From Chondrilla cf. caribensis (Eukaryota; Porifera; Demospongiae; Chondrillida; Chondrillidae), in the NCBI GenBank assembly GCA_964020155.1, contig OZ026550.1:2230852-2294851 (forward strand): a stretch of DNA of 64,000 bases, given 5' to 3'. The position numbers and the translations under genes were made by a program. The notes under the pieces are model-generated. The model did no database searches. It was given only the letters and a program-made list of their open reading frames with translations, and was not told the origin of the DNA. This document shows positions 52,723 to 63,915 of the stretch, in pieces; position 1 is the stretch's first letter, and every line of letters begins with the position of its first letter.

Positions 52723-53685
52723 TCATTCAATTGGCAGTGTTATGGCCATACCAGCACACTCGCAGCAACCCTTGTCATCCAGACAAGATCTGATATACTT
52801 GATGCAAAGATCTGTGACCTCAGGGGGATAGGTGCTCAGGTTTTGGAGACTGAAAAAATCAAGTGCGTAAAGAGCATATTGAGATCTGAAGTCTTCTTCA
52901 ACGCAGCAACTGAAATCTGCCACTCCTGGAAGGTCGTGTGTGGTAAACTTTAATCCAATCATTTCCAATTCTTTAATAAGTTGGTGAGCAAAGCAAGTAG
53001 AGTTATTGAATGGCTCTACCAATCGCCAAAGAGGCGTGCTTTTGGTCACAATCACCTCAATACTACCACATTTGGGTTTAACAAGGTCTAAAGCTTTGGA
53101 AAATAGACACTCAAGGTGGTCAATTATGTAATAATGGACATGTACCATCTGTACCACGTCGAATTTCGGCAGTGTACGCTGATCTACTTCCAATATTCCT
53201 TCGTTGATGATGGTGGTACTGTAGGGCAAACTTGAAAGCTTCTTCTCCGCTTCGATGCACGAACTTTTATTTATGTCTATTCCAACGAAGTTGACTCTTC
53301 GTTGTGGAAATCTCTCGGATACTTGAGACAGAATCTTGAAGTCGACTTCTCCGTCTCCACATCCAACGCTACAGACGTTCAGTTCTTCATCTGGTGCTAC
53401 ATTTTCGAGTGCTCTACAAATCTTGTCAGAGAGGTAGGTACAATAGCCGTCCACGGTGCTTCTTGTGATCTCACGATAAACGCGGTGACTAGCGGTATAG
53501 GCTTCGTCTTCTGAGAGGTTCTTCAGGCTAAAAATCAGATTTCTTTTATGATCCGAGAGAACTGATTGTAATTCTACCAATACTGAAATATCGGTCCTGT
53601 TCATCTCAGCACTTTCTTTATCAAGGATCCAAGCAACTCTCCTATCTTTGGTGGCCGACGGTGACACTCTGGCTATAGCTTCCAT
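52723..53685 (-). CDS. SAM-dependent methyltransferase, histamine N-methyltransferase-like (copy 2)
   Basis: Single-exon frame of 320 residues. Motif I VCSVGCGDG at about residues 104-112, VGIDIN at 134-139, and FDVVQMVHVHYYI in the motif IV region. This last matches histamine N-methyltransferase-like enzymes better than copy 1 does. Conserved C-terminal block YPPEVTDLCIKYIRSCLDDKGCC is shared with copy 1. The N-terminus is about 37 residues longer than in copy 1 (starts MEAIARVSPS). Cytosolic by absence of targeting signals. Intact and divergent to gene 6 downstream. The pseudogene at 36879-37510 is its closest relative here. Substrate unknown. Confidence 0.82.
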   Translation of the reverse strand: MEAIARVSPSATKDRRVAWILDKESAEMNRTDISVLVELQSVLSDHKRNLIFSLKNLSEDEAYTASHRVYREITRSTVDGYCTYLSDKICRALENVAPDEELNVCSVGCGDGEVDFKILSQVSERFPQRRVNFVGIDINKSSCIEAEKKLSSLPYSTTIINEGILEVDQRTLPKFDVVQMVHVHYYIIDHLECLFSKALDLVKPKCGSIEVIVTKSTPLWRLVEPFNNSTCFAHQLIKELEMIGLKFTTHDLPGVADFSCCVEEDFRSQYALYALDFFSLQNLSTYPPEVTDLCIKYIRSCLDDKGCCECAGMAITLPIE

Positions 53686-53859
53686 GACGATTGGCGTATT
53701 AATACGTAATCATTCATATACTGGCAATTGGACTCTCTTATCACCACTGCAAATGCACAGATATAACCAAACAGCTAACAAAACGGCAAAAGAAAAAAGA
53801 GTACAAGATATTAAACTTAATAAAGGAACAAAAGTCTATTGTGTGTGATGCGCATAAGC

Positions 53860-55946
53860 GAATAATGCATGATGCGTGGGCGTATATAGCACGTGTACGG
53901 AAAAGGAAATAATAATCATGAGTACAGGAAATGATAAATGTTGCGTAATGACGTCACAAGAGGCCCCACTATCATAACAACGTAGTGTATACATAGGATA
54001 AGGAGATTTTTATAGTGAATTGTTGAATAATAATGTGCGAAGCGATAGTTTTACAGTGAATTTTAAATTGCATTATGTGGCATGAAGATCCATACAAACA
54101 ATGTCCGACCCAGATTGAAAATGTCCAACCCAAATTCAAAGTGCTCGGACATTTGTCCAACCACTTTTGCTACCTTATTTCTAACACTGAGTCAGGGTGC
54201 CTTGGGAGTTACCCTCCTTAAATAGGGTTTGGGCTTCCTGCCGTCTTTTTAGGTTCAGAAGAACCTTCGCTGAAGATTTTGCAGCGGAGCTTTAGGGTAC
54301 GAATTGTAATTGCGTATCAAGGTGGATGTCATGTGGCACGTACCTGACGTCAAATCTCAAATCACAATCTCGCACAATGGCATGAGTAAAATCGCACATA
54401 ATATGATGAAATGTGCTGTGGATGTCATGTGAAATGCATGTAATATGGGAAGTGCATGAATGAGAGTTAATAAGGTCCAGTGGTCATGCACCACTAAGTC
54501 TTGGAGTGCATATTAATACAGTAGCATTGAATTGATAAACACTATAGACACTCACGTAGAGCTGTATACTTGACTGATAAAGTATTATTTGCATCATCTT
54601 TAATTCGATGCAGTAATTATGACTAGGATACAAAATTGAAGAAGCTTAATTGCACTTGAAAAATACGTAACAATATATGATTCCATTATAATGTGTACAG
54701 TTTGAATGTATGTGTGTGTTCCTTAATTTGACATCATACAATAACAGTAAAACATCAATTAGACAATAACTGTACACATTTTTAAGACTATGAGATTATT
54801 CTATATCCAATATATTTTATATAAATTGCTTATAATTCATTTTATTTTCTTGGAGAGGAAACACGTTAGACCATCTAAGTCACAGTGACCTCTAGCATAA
54901 AGTTGCATGGCTATGTACTTTCTGTAATGTAATTATGTATAATTCTTGATAACACAAATGTTTCATTCCTGTGATGACCTCCATGCATTTTCATCATCAT
55001 TAAATTTTTGATGATCACACAAGGTCAACGTTATTGTGAGCTTGTGTTTGATTACTATTTCACACAATGTGGTTTATAAGTGACAAGTTCATTTCTTTAC
55101 ATAATACTATCGGGGAGAATCGACATGATCCAAATCCAAATTATTAGGTTATACTGATAGGCATTACAGTATGAATTTGAATGATTGATGTAATGATGGC
55201 ATCATGTAGTAGACATGCACTACATTACTGGTCCTTTCCGAAAGGGTAGAAAATGTCTGAGCACACCTACTGAGGGTTTGCTTGGGCTTGTCTCACTACC
55301 TCTGCGATGATGTAATGATGATGCTGTACTGGACCTAGTCACACTAATGGGTGTTCTCTATTGGGTAAAGGGTCAGAGTACACCTGGTGGTACACATGTA
55401 GTGAGTAAGGAGAGACGTCATGTTTGGATTAGGAAGTTTGAAACTCAATACACAGTCCAGCCCCCATCCACATGGTGATGATTGAGGAACAATAATATGA
55501 TTATTTGGAAGGTTGCTTACTTTGAACAAGAATGTTATGCATGTCTGATCAGCTCGTTGATGCATCAACGACTCTGAAAATGATTACTAACTCAGCACTG
55601 CGACATATGTGATCAAACCACATGAATTTCCCCATTAATATACTGTAATATGTGGATTAGTTGATATTTTACAATGCCCTCCTGCACTATTACCTATACG
55701 TTGTGTCAGCACCTATAATTATTATAGTTGGTATATACATATCCCTTTCATATTAATCACCCAGCTGTGAGTGTGCAGAATGACAGTGCAGTGTGATGTT
55801 ATGTTGCATCTACCTGGAGCACAGGTCTATACCTACCTTCCTGGTTATATAATGTCATTCCCCAACATGACGAATGTGGAATTGTACATTATAATGCTGT
55901 TGGCCTCTCAGCTCAGTGTTGAAGGGAATTACGGTGTGCCAATCAT

Positions 55947-55982
<36 letters not shown>

Positions 55983-56470
55983 CCCTCTACATTGTTTTGT
56001 TTCCATGGATACCTTTGCTGTGTCAGCAAAGGTAACTATATGCATGCATTGTATGGCTTTACTTGTGACTCAAATTACAATCTGATAATAATCTCTAAAT
56101 AAACTCATATATATCTAATTTTACCTTCCTCAATGGAAGTTTATCCTGTACCTGTCCTGACTGAGACCTATCTCTTACCTTCACATATCTGCCTTTAGTA
56201 GGGACTATTACCAAACTCTCACTGCGGATAATATAATGTTGTTCATAATAGTAAAGCATTAGCTCCAAGAGTTGAATTCGTAACCCATTAATAGCCTTGC
56301 AATGTCATCAAGGTAAATCTTATCAGTTGCTCCATCACAGAGAATTAATCAATGTATTGTTACAACTGTAAGCTACATTTTCATTGAATTTCTAAAAAAA
56401 TGCATTTTCCTGGTGCATAGCATACACATGCACATGTGGTGCAAAGTGAATATAATATCATGTCTTCAGT
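53860..56470. other. Spacer before gene 6 with relic pieces
   Basis: 54225-54300 holds a fragment of the GGGGCTGC-family repeat (GGTTCAGAAGAACCTTCGCT). 54500-54620 matches the 3' flank of gene 3 (ATAAACACTATAGACACTCA), a leftover of a deleted Cys-rich copy. 54840-55700 carries the spacer repeats seen at 5.5-9 kb. 55740-56440 is the duplicated far-upstream flank; 55947-55978 is a GT microsatellite. No gene seen. Confidence 0.6.
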
Positions 56471-56477
56471 TCAAGTC

Positions 56478-56827
56478 ACTGTGCAGGCCTTAACCTGTTA
56501 GGCCCAGCCTAGCAGGTAAAGGCCTGCACAGTGCCATAACTTGTATATGCATGACATCACACATGAGGTGAAGTCATATAAATGTTGTGGCACTGCATAA
56601 TATGCTCCTGCAGGCCCTAACCTGCTAGGCTTTAGCCTTACAGGTTAGTGCCTGCGCAGTATTATGACTTTACACATGACGTGAAGTCATTAAAGTATAT
56701 GTATGTTGTGGCACTGTGCAGGCCCTGGTCAGTTTACACTGTCAACATGACACCACTGACACATGTATGGATTCAGTAAGGTATAAAAGCAGCAGGTGCA
56801 GACGGTATTGTCACAATTCATTCCTCA
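56478..56827 (+). promoter_or_regulatory. Gene 6 promoter with two palindromes
   Basis: TATAAAAG at 56782-56789, 46 bases before the ATG, with a TTGTCACAATT initiator-like site. Palindromes at about 56478-56532 and 56609-56656 and GAAGTCAT-type motifs match genes 4 and 5. Confidence 0.72.
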
Positions 56828-57979
56828 ATGTTTCTGAAGATGGACCTTTCCTTCTTTGTTGTTGCCCTCCTTGTCAGCACTACTGCTGCCTTGGAGAAGG
56901 ACCACTTGGAGAAATTGAAGGATGCCAGCCGTGAACTCAAGCTCACTCATCATTTCAGGCCTCAAGGGATCAGCCCTGCTAACTTGGATAGAGTGCGTAG
57001 AGGTATTGACCCTCAGTGTTACAATGCTGGACTTCAAGTAGTGCGAAAGTGCATATTCAATATTACTGAAATCATTGATGCATATACTGGCCAGGAGGAT
57101 GCTGCTTTGTCTGTCAAACAAGTGAACGACATCCTCTGCACCTATGACGGCTGTTACAATGCTGTTCTCAATGCCTCCAAAACATGTGAATTTAAGGTAA
57201 ACAATATTTTTTGTTTTCAAGATCTTGTATATTGAATGAAATGTATGTTGTTCATCACAGGTTATCCTGTGATTTCTATGTACAATATTATATGTATTCT
57301 CTTTCTAGAATTGAGCTAGTTATAGACTTATACTTATGAATGTAAAATTATACACCATTAATTTTACTAGTGCTTCATACTTTGATAGTTTTATACCAAG
57401 ACATTTGAAAATGAACACGAGTTGAACTGTAAAGTTAATGCCAATGGGACCTACTGCTTGGAAGCATCTTTGGCTATGTCTGATAACACTTCTGTGAGTT
57501 CTTGATTTTGCCTGCATTTCCAGAATTTGCTACATTATTATATTTATGTATACTGTATGCTATACCATATCCGTTGTGGAGCAATGCAATGACTGAAGGA
57601 TTCTCATTTAACTCTAATTAGTCTAATTAACAACAGTGTCAATGTAATTTCCAGGACATTATAAATCTGTGCAAAGTATTAAGAATTATTAGGAGTATAT
57701 AATAATATATTATAATGTGCATTGACTACAGTAAAAAAACAAATTATTTTACTGTTAGTTATGTTTCACCTGACCACGATGAATGTTTCACATTGCACAG
57801 TCTGTGATAGATTGATGTGGAGTATGGTGTCAGGTGTTTGCCATGTTTGACTAGAGAGTTTTCATTTTGCATTTGCTTGCTGAGAAATTACTGCTATAAT
57901 TCTTCTATTCTTTTCCTGAATGAAGAGCGCATGTTTCCAATCTATTGCAACATGTCGCAGTGATCCAGTATGCCATGAG
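56828..57979 (+). pseudogene. Gene 6: 3'-truncated copy of the Cys-rich family (subfamily B-like)
   Basis: Exons 1-3 are intact: 56828-57196, 57389-57493, 57926-57979 (176 residues: signal peptide MFLKMDLSFFVVALLVSTTA, RVRR site, first 10 cysteines of module A). Exon 1 lacks one codon near its end (CEFK for CEEFK). Introns match gene 4 closely. Homology to gene 4 stops in intron 3 at about 58114, where a repeat element begins, and exons 4-12 are not found in the remaining 6 kb. If transcribed it would give a truncated or read-through product. It may be the broken end of the array, or its 3' exons may lie beyond 64000. Confidence 0.75.
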
Positions 57980-58116
57980 GTAAGTGCGGCTCGTTGTCTG
58001 TGAAAGACCACATTTCAGCCTTACAGATTGTGTATTGTATATATGGCTATTCATATGTTTGCACACCACACAACTGTATGCCACAATCCCACAATGCATT
58101 ATTAAAATAACTGATA

Positions 58117-58910
58117 CCCTTTTCACATGGACGCCGTAAAGCGGGTCGAACCCGAGTCGAACTCGGTTTAAAGCGAGTTAGTGCGTTCACATGACGTCAC
58201 GAAACCGGGTCGAACCCGGGTTAAAATTCCGGGTCGAACCCTTGTTAGGGGTCGCAACGAAAAAATTCGACAATGTTGGAATCTTTCGAAATTTGGTAGG
58301 CATGTAGAGTCCAGTTAGAAGAATATAATGCCGCTTTTCGTTTTTCGATTGATCGTTATTTCGCCGAGTTATATACGAAAATTCGCCATTTTGAGGACGC
58401 GCGCGAAGGAATACCACACATACGAAGATCGAAATAGAACGAATCATTCCCAGATCTTGTGTGCTAAATACCATTCATGTTCACTTACTGTGTATCACAG
58501 AAAGACGATTTCAAACGACACTGTTAGCAAAGTAACCCAGCAAATATCCGACAGACTCTCGACCACGACTCGCTCGGAGCCTAGCTCCTCAGTCAATCTT
58601 GACACGAAACAAACCCTCACGCTGCATCGCAGCCTACTATGTCTCACCTTGACACAGGACAAGAAGTGGAAAGATTACTCTCCTAGAACCACCTGGGTGA
58701 CAAGTGATTTTTCGGCGGAGCTGTATGCAATGATTTTATGCATAAAATTAAGCACCAAATCATAGAAATAGCGCATTCTCATTCAAACAAAGGCAGTCAC
58801 GATATGAAGGCTGAACAATATGCTAAAATAACAACAATTATTATTATCCAATCGAGGTGCTTCTGCAGCATTTAGGATCATTGCGTCACGTGACTAGAGT
58901 GTGAACAGGG
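58117..58910. mobile_element. 794-base element with short TIRs and GATA duplication
   Basis: Ends CCCTTTTCACA and TGTGAACAGGG are inverted repeats (10 of 11 match), flanked by GATA at 58113-58116 and 58911-58914. The interior starts with nested palindromes around GGGTCGAACCCG and is CpG-rich. A 145-codon plus frame (58328-58765) is unrecognised. Superfamily not assigned. The sequence to the right does not resume the gene 6 intron. Confidence 0.65.
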
Positions 58911-59174
58911 GATAGGGAAATGGAGGCAAGAAAGGACAAAAAATTATAATAAACTGTTAAAACACAACAAAGGTTAGTGAAGATTTCGCTAATTCGTGTA
59001 AATAGTATTTATCATACTAATCATTCCTTTCACATAGAAGTAAATAGTTGGCCTGTGTGAATGTCATGAAAGGAGGCACAGATGTAGCTACCAATTGGTG
59101 AGTTCAATCATAAATTCCATAATACTATTGTTCAATAACAGATACCAAGTGCTGAGCTCTACATACTGCATTTA

Positions 59175-61673
59175 CTACTGCTGAATCACTGTAGGATTTA
59201 GTTTCAAATCTCCCAGAGCCCAGTCCACTTCCAAAGCAAAATGACATGGCTCTTCTTCATTTTCATACTGAACAGTGTATTTTCCACTTGATTCATCAAA
59301 ATCTAATACTCTTCCTGTAAACCAGATGTATTCTTGCTTTTCTTTCACCCAAAACCTGTGGCTGATACTTCTTCCTACTAGTGAGCTGCTATTTATGCCA
59401 TGTTCCACAGGATTTTTGCTTACAATGTCTTCAAATATTTGAACTAACTCATTTATGGGTACTGGTTTCCCTTTCTTTGTGAAAAACATTTGAAGGTTCT
59501 GTTGGAAGAGAAGCTTCCGTAGTTTGAGCTGTACTTTTAGCACCTCTTTTATTTTCTCATTTCTTTGCTTCTGATTAAGAATGTCATCATTTTTAATAGA
59601 TTTGATAATTTTATCCATTTGTTGTGTGTTTCTGATCACAAGTACATCTTTCATATCTTCTGCTTTTCTTCGTTTCAGATTCTGTTTCTCTATATCCCTC
59701 TTTATGGTGCTTTGACGTAATTCCTTTCTCTGGAAAGCTTCTTGACTCTCTGTGAGCCTGACTTCTTTCCTTTGACATGCTGCCATTTGGATTGCAATGT
59801 TTTGCTTTTCTGCTGGAAGTGCATCAAGCCATTCAACTGATTTGTTTTTTTTCGCTTCAATGAGGTTTCGCTTTGTCAATTGGCTAGCGCTTGGCATGGA
59901 AGTTTGAAGCCAGTCATTAAGACCCAGGATGGACTCACACACATCATTGCTTGGTTCAATTTGCCCAAGTATTTTGGCAATGTTAGGTGGTGGGTCCCAG
60001 TATTTACCTCCTGGCAATTGGTCTTTGGCATAGCTTTTCAATTTGTCTCGCATTGACCTGGCACCCCTTGAAATTCTTTCCATTGTCATTTCAGAGAGAG
60101 CATCTGAATCTTTTTGCAACAGATGTGAATATATAGCAGTGTTCTCTGGTTTGTGCCGGTGGTTGAGTTTTCCATCATCATACAATGCAGGCTCAGACCC
60201 GAACACTTGCACACATTTATCAAAAACTGCACTAGGATTTTCTTCAATGTTCTCTAGAAATCCATCCAGTTCTAAGTAGTGTATACTCATGTCTTTGACA
60301 CTTTTGTTCAATTCCCTCGACTTTGCTAAACAAGTGAGGTCTGCATATATGTGAAGGAACATCAATCCGTCTGCCTTTAAGCCTGCGATTACTGATGGAC
60401 TACTAAGTTTAGCATATACTTCATTCTCCAATTTGTTTTTTCCAAAAACTTCCAAAAAGCTCAAGGCTGCCTCTCGTAAGAAAAAGATTTTTGCAGCATT
60501 GTGTGCAGTAACAAAATACCTACTTCCAACCTGCCTTGCAAGATGTACCTTTTTGCATAGCTCATAGTAGTCCTTTCTTGTCTCAGTTTCAATATTAGCT
60601 TGCACTTCTAAAAAATCTGGGAAAGTTATCACCCCATGGCCACATTCATTTGTTCCCTTGCTTCCAAACAACTTACAAAATTCATGTACAGTAATGTCCG
60701 TCTCGAAACGTTGTCTGCATCCACTGTTGGTCTCAACATTATCACTACCCTGCATGAATGCATGGCATAGATTTATACCAAGATGCATAGCACAGAATGT
60801 GCTAACAATTTCTGTTCCCTCTTTAGTTGATGTATCTCCAAATTCTACGGAATCTTCTTCCTTGAGCTCTTGTGCTATCCTGTTGAACTTTTTTTGTGTA
60901 GCGGCAGAATCAGATGTCAGAGCCCCAACAATTGACCAATTAATAGAGTTAGCATTTTTCATTCCTAAATCATTTGCTACTTTTCGCAGTCTCTGTAACT
61001 CTTTGGAAATGTTCTTGGCTATATCCTCAGCTGCACCACTGCTGACTTCATTAACTGCAAGGACCAGTCCATTTGCAGATGCTGCTGCAATTTTACGTTG
61101 AGACAGTGTGGTCCCATCTGTATTCAAATGTATCATTTGACTATTGCATAATGCTGATGCCTTGTGAATATCACATAGTGTTTTCATTTCTTCTCTCCGC
61201 ATATAGTTTGCAGTGGATGCCTTGGGGAGATTCAATTTAGATGGATCACTCGTAGGTGCCAAGTGTTCCACAACATTCTTTACTGTTGATTCTACTTTGC
61301 CGGGAGGTATGCCTGATGTTAAGAGCTTGTAGTATAATTTTCGGACTGTGACATTGTATGATTTTCCTTGCTTTGTTTCTGTCAGTGGATGTGAACTCAT
61401 ATTCTCATTCTTGTGGGGTAATTTGTCTTGACAGTGTTTGAAGGACTCATCATGTGATGTGATATGTGGTGTTTCTATCTCATATTTGTCTAATATTTGT
61501 TGCAGTTCATTTTCATACTTGCATAGTTCTGTCTGTAAAACCTCATTGTTTTTCTGCAGTGCTAAAATTTGCTTTTCATACTTCTTCACAAGATTTTCCA
61601 TTGTTTCAGTTGTGTTTGACAGAGCATGCCCCAAATCTGAATCATTGTATTCATCCTTTTTATCCTCATCCAA
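59175..61673 (-). CDS. Transposase-like protein with C-terminal Tudor/SH3-like domain
   Basis: Intact single-exon frame of 832 residues. Residues 24-64 form a predicted coiled coil. An RNase-H-like transposase core is suggested by HLNTDGTTLSQRK (D186), TSDSAATQKKFN (D255), CAMH (294-297) and NDVCESILGLNDW (E580); the D, D, C-x2-H and late E order recalls hAT-type transposases, but I cannot name the superfamily. Residues 625-735 are long, highly charged helices. Residues 766-820 (HRFWVKEKQEYIWFTGRVLD, YTVQYENEEEPCHF) look like a Tudor/SH3-type chromatin-reader fold. No terminal inverted repeats found within about 500 bases on either side, so it may be a domesticated gene or one whose ends lie further out. 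Nuclear by inference. Confidence 0.7.
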   Translation of the reverse strand: MDEDKKDEYNDSDLGHALSNTTETMENLVKKYEKQILALQKNNEVLQTELCKYENELQQILDKYEIETPHITSHDESFKHCQDKLPHKNENMSSHPLTETKQGKSYNVTVRKLYYKLLTSGIPPGKVESTVKNVVEHLAPTSDPSKLNLPKASTANYMRREEMKTLCDIHKASALCNSQMIHLNTDGTTLSQRKIAAASANGLVLAVNEVSSGAAEDIAKNISKELQRLRKVANDLGMKNANSINWSIVGALTSDSAATQKKFNRIAQELKEEDSVEFGDTSTKEGTEIVSTFCAMHLGINLCHAFMQGSDNVETNSGCRQRFETDITVHEFCKLFGSKGTNECGHGVITFPDFLEVQANIETETRKDYYELCKKVHLARQVGSRYFVTAHNAAKIFFLREAALSFLEVFGKNKLENEVYAKLSSPSVIAGLKADGLMFLHIYADLTCLAKSRELNKSVKDMSIHYLELDGFLENIEENPSAVFDKCVQVFGSEPALYDDGKLNHRHKPENTAIYSHLLQKDSDALSEMTMERISRGARSMRDKLKSYAKDQLPGGKYWDPPPNIAKILGQIEPSNDVCESILGLNDWLQTSMPSASQLTKRNLIEAKKNKSVEWLDALPAEKQNIAIQMAACQRKEVRLTESQEAFQRKELRQSTIKRDIEKQNLKRRKAEDMKDVLVIRNTQQMDKIIKSIKNDDILNQKQRNEKIKEVLKVQLKLRKLLFQQNLQMFFTKKGKPVPINELVQIFEDIVSKNPVEHGINSSSLVGRSISHRFWVKEKQEYIWFTGRVLDFDESSGKYTVQYENEEEPCHFALEVDWALGDLKLNPTVIQQ

Positions 61674-62099
61674 TTTGCATCTACTAAATTAAGCTTTGTG
61701 CATCAGCCAAAATGAGATATAGCTAGCTATATGGCGCTACTGAACTTGGCTTGCAAAAGATGAGGGGAAAATTAAAACTGGGCCGAGTAGTCAAATTTGA
61801 AGCGAATCATTGTGCATGTACGTAGAAGGGCTGTGTAGAATATTTTATCACCCGATGACGTCATACATCAAAGGAACCACCCAGCAGTAACTTATGCCCG
61901 GGCAATAACCTCGAAGCGCTCTCAGCGTTTAACGTAGCAATGTTATTCCGTATCCATTGAAGTGTTTCAAGGTACAAAGCCACGGCTAAGCTAGATATAT
62001 AATATTATATATTATTTCATTTTATTTTTTTTGTTTTTCAAAACAGCTAATACAATCATTCTTCAATGATTAATGGGTCACAATAAGAATAATCTCAAT

Positions 62100-62345
62100 A
62101 GTTTATAATATATAATATGTGTTCCTACGCGTAACAGCAACAATGAATTTATATTATAATTTATATTGCACGAAAAAAGATGGCCGATTTCAAACGACGA
62201 TAATTCGAAATTGGGCTAGGATTTGTGTGCTGAAGCTTCTCCGAACGTAATAACTTCAGCGAAGGTTCTTCTGAACCTAAGAAAAAAGCTCAAGTAATTC
62301 GAGTGCGGGGGGCGGCAGCCCCATGAGCTTTTTAACTCGAATTAC
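62100..62345 (-). repeat. Near full-length GGGGCTGC-family repeat, inverted
   Basis: The complement of 1075-1290: TGTGTTCCTACGCG at the left, GAACGTAATAACTTCAGC in the middle, then AAGTAATTCGAGTGC and GGCAGCCCCATGAG, ending CTCGAATTACTTG. The two copies share both ends, which defines the family. Confidence 0.65.
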
Positions 62346-62349
62346 TTGT

Positions 62350-62405
62350 TTATGCTGACGTCATTGCGTCGTCTCCATCTCGCCGACGCAATGACGTTAG
62401 CATAA
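62350..62405. repeat. Palindrome with TGACGTCA-type centre arms
   Basis: Arms 62350-62371 and 62384-62405 (TTATGCTGACGTCATTGCGT to its complement, one mismatch) around a 12-base loop. TGACGTCA is a full CRE sequence. It abuts the repeat at 62100-62345. Confidence 0.7.
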
Positions 62406-62645
62406 AGAATGGAGGCGAGATGCGGTGCGACGCGAGACTACGCAATTGAACATGTCATAGCAGCTGCCAATTCATAGGTTGGGCAATACCACGTGGTCTG
62501 TCTATTATTATTTGTGTATCGATGGAGGAGGCCAGCGTAATTGCCGAGTTATAGGATCATAGGTAATCTATATTTAATAGATAGTCTGTGTTGGGCGTGG
62601 ATGTAGTGCTAATGAACGGCTTAAACACTATCTTGCCGTACTTAC

Positions 62646-63915
62646 GTGGCTTTCCGCTGTTTGCTCAGATGCGAAGATGTAATCATACGTAACACAGGAG
62701 TTGCTTTCTGCCCTTCTTGATCTCTGTGCTGTTGCTTTCACTTGTAGTTCCTCAAGAAGCCAGAGATGTGTTGAATCTACGGTGGTCAACTCTGGCACGA
62801 GATTTTCAAAGAAATCCCGCCACTCTGCGTGTGCCGCTGTGGAAAGCCATTGGAGCCACTTTTCAATGTCTGTTGCGAGCAACTTCAAGTCCAAGGCCTC
62901 TAAAGAAGGTTCATCGAGTTCAGGTGAGCCCATGGGATGACCCTGAATTGTGAATGAGGTATTAGTCTTAATGTTACGTATTAACATGTTATGGGATCCA
63001 GACCAGTCTGCCTAGTTTTCCCAATAGTACCTTAAGCAACTGTCCATGATTTTTCCATGTTCCATCTGACCATCTAGCAGTAAATAGCTGAGACTTGTTG
63101 TCACTATCCAATTCAAACTTGAAGCAGAGTGGCTCCGAATGTCCGTGGATATCATTTATGCTATCCTTCAGCCATTCCTTTGCATTATATAGGTCTTTCA
63201 TTATTATTACAGTTGGCTGTGGGTGGTAGCTTTCTGTAATAACCCTAGAAAGTCCTAGTAGCACAGTAGAGTAGGCACTCATGCAATAGCCACATGCATA
63301 CATCATAGCACAGTTACAGTCTAGTCTAACAAGCTAGCCCATCTCCCTCTATTTACTCCTGGGTGGAAACGGCAGGAGACAGCCCAGCACAAATGGTGAT
63401 TAGTTAGCTCCTTTGTCACGTGATAATTGACCATTCAGATGGTTCTCACCCCGAATCTGGTGCATGAAAAATGTAATGAATTGCCTTAGATCTGCAAATT
63501 TTGTTGTAAGCAGCCAAGTGTTAACCTGTCATGCGTGAACTAATTGCTCTTTGTGCTAGACAGTCTCCTTTCTGCCCAGGAAGTGTTAGAGGGACATAGG
63601 CTAGCTTGTTAGACACAGGTACAGGCATGTACAGAATCACAACGAATACAAAATTCTTCGTATTCAATTGTATTCTTTGTATGTATGTACCATCATCGTT
63701 AAAATTAAATAACAATCATCCAAAACCTAAGCATTTTCTTTGCTAACATTTGGTTAGTATAAATGAAGTGTCACAGCACTATGCATTGCCATAGGCATAC
63801 CATATTACCTGATAGAGTTTCAGCACCTGTCTTTTCCAAGCGTTGTGAGATCTTTGAAAACAACTGATCGATGTCTTCGTGGGTATGACCCACTGGGAGA
63901 AAATTGATTTTGACC
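62646..63915 (-). CDS. 3' exons of a minus-strand gene with GHTHEDIDQ motif
   Basis: Three phase-compatible exons: 63809-63915 (enters with 1 base, leaves with 1), 63031-63233 (enters with 2, ends phase 0) and 62646-62942 (phase 0, donor gtaagt). The first encodes FLPVGHTHEDIDQLFSKISQ. The second encodes YHPQPTVIIMKDLYNAKEWL and a segment with HGHSEPLCFKFELDSDN. The third has WLQWLSTAAHAEWRDFFENL. The GHTHEDIDQ motif recurs in large transposon-associated or DUF7869-type proteins; I am only moderately sure of that family name. The 5' part lies beyond 64000, and exons after 62646 were not identified. Function unknown. Confidence 0.6.

Noticed and set aside
60658..61101. 147-residue plus frame inside the transposase-like gene
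   Set aside because: Antisense shadow of the 832-residue minus frame.
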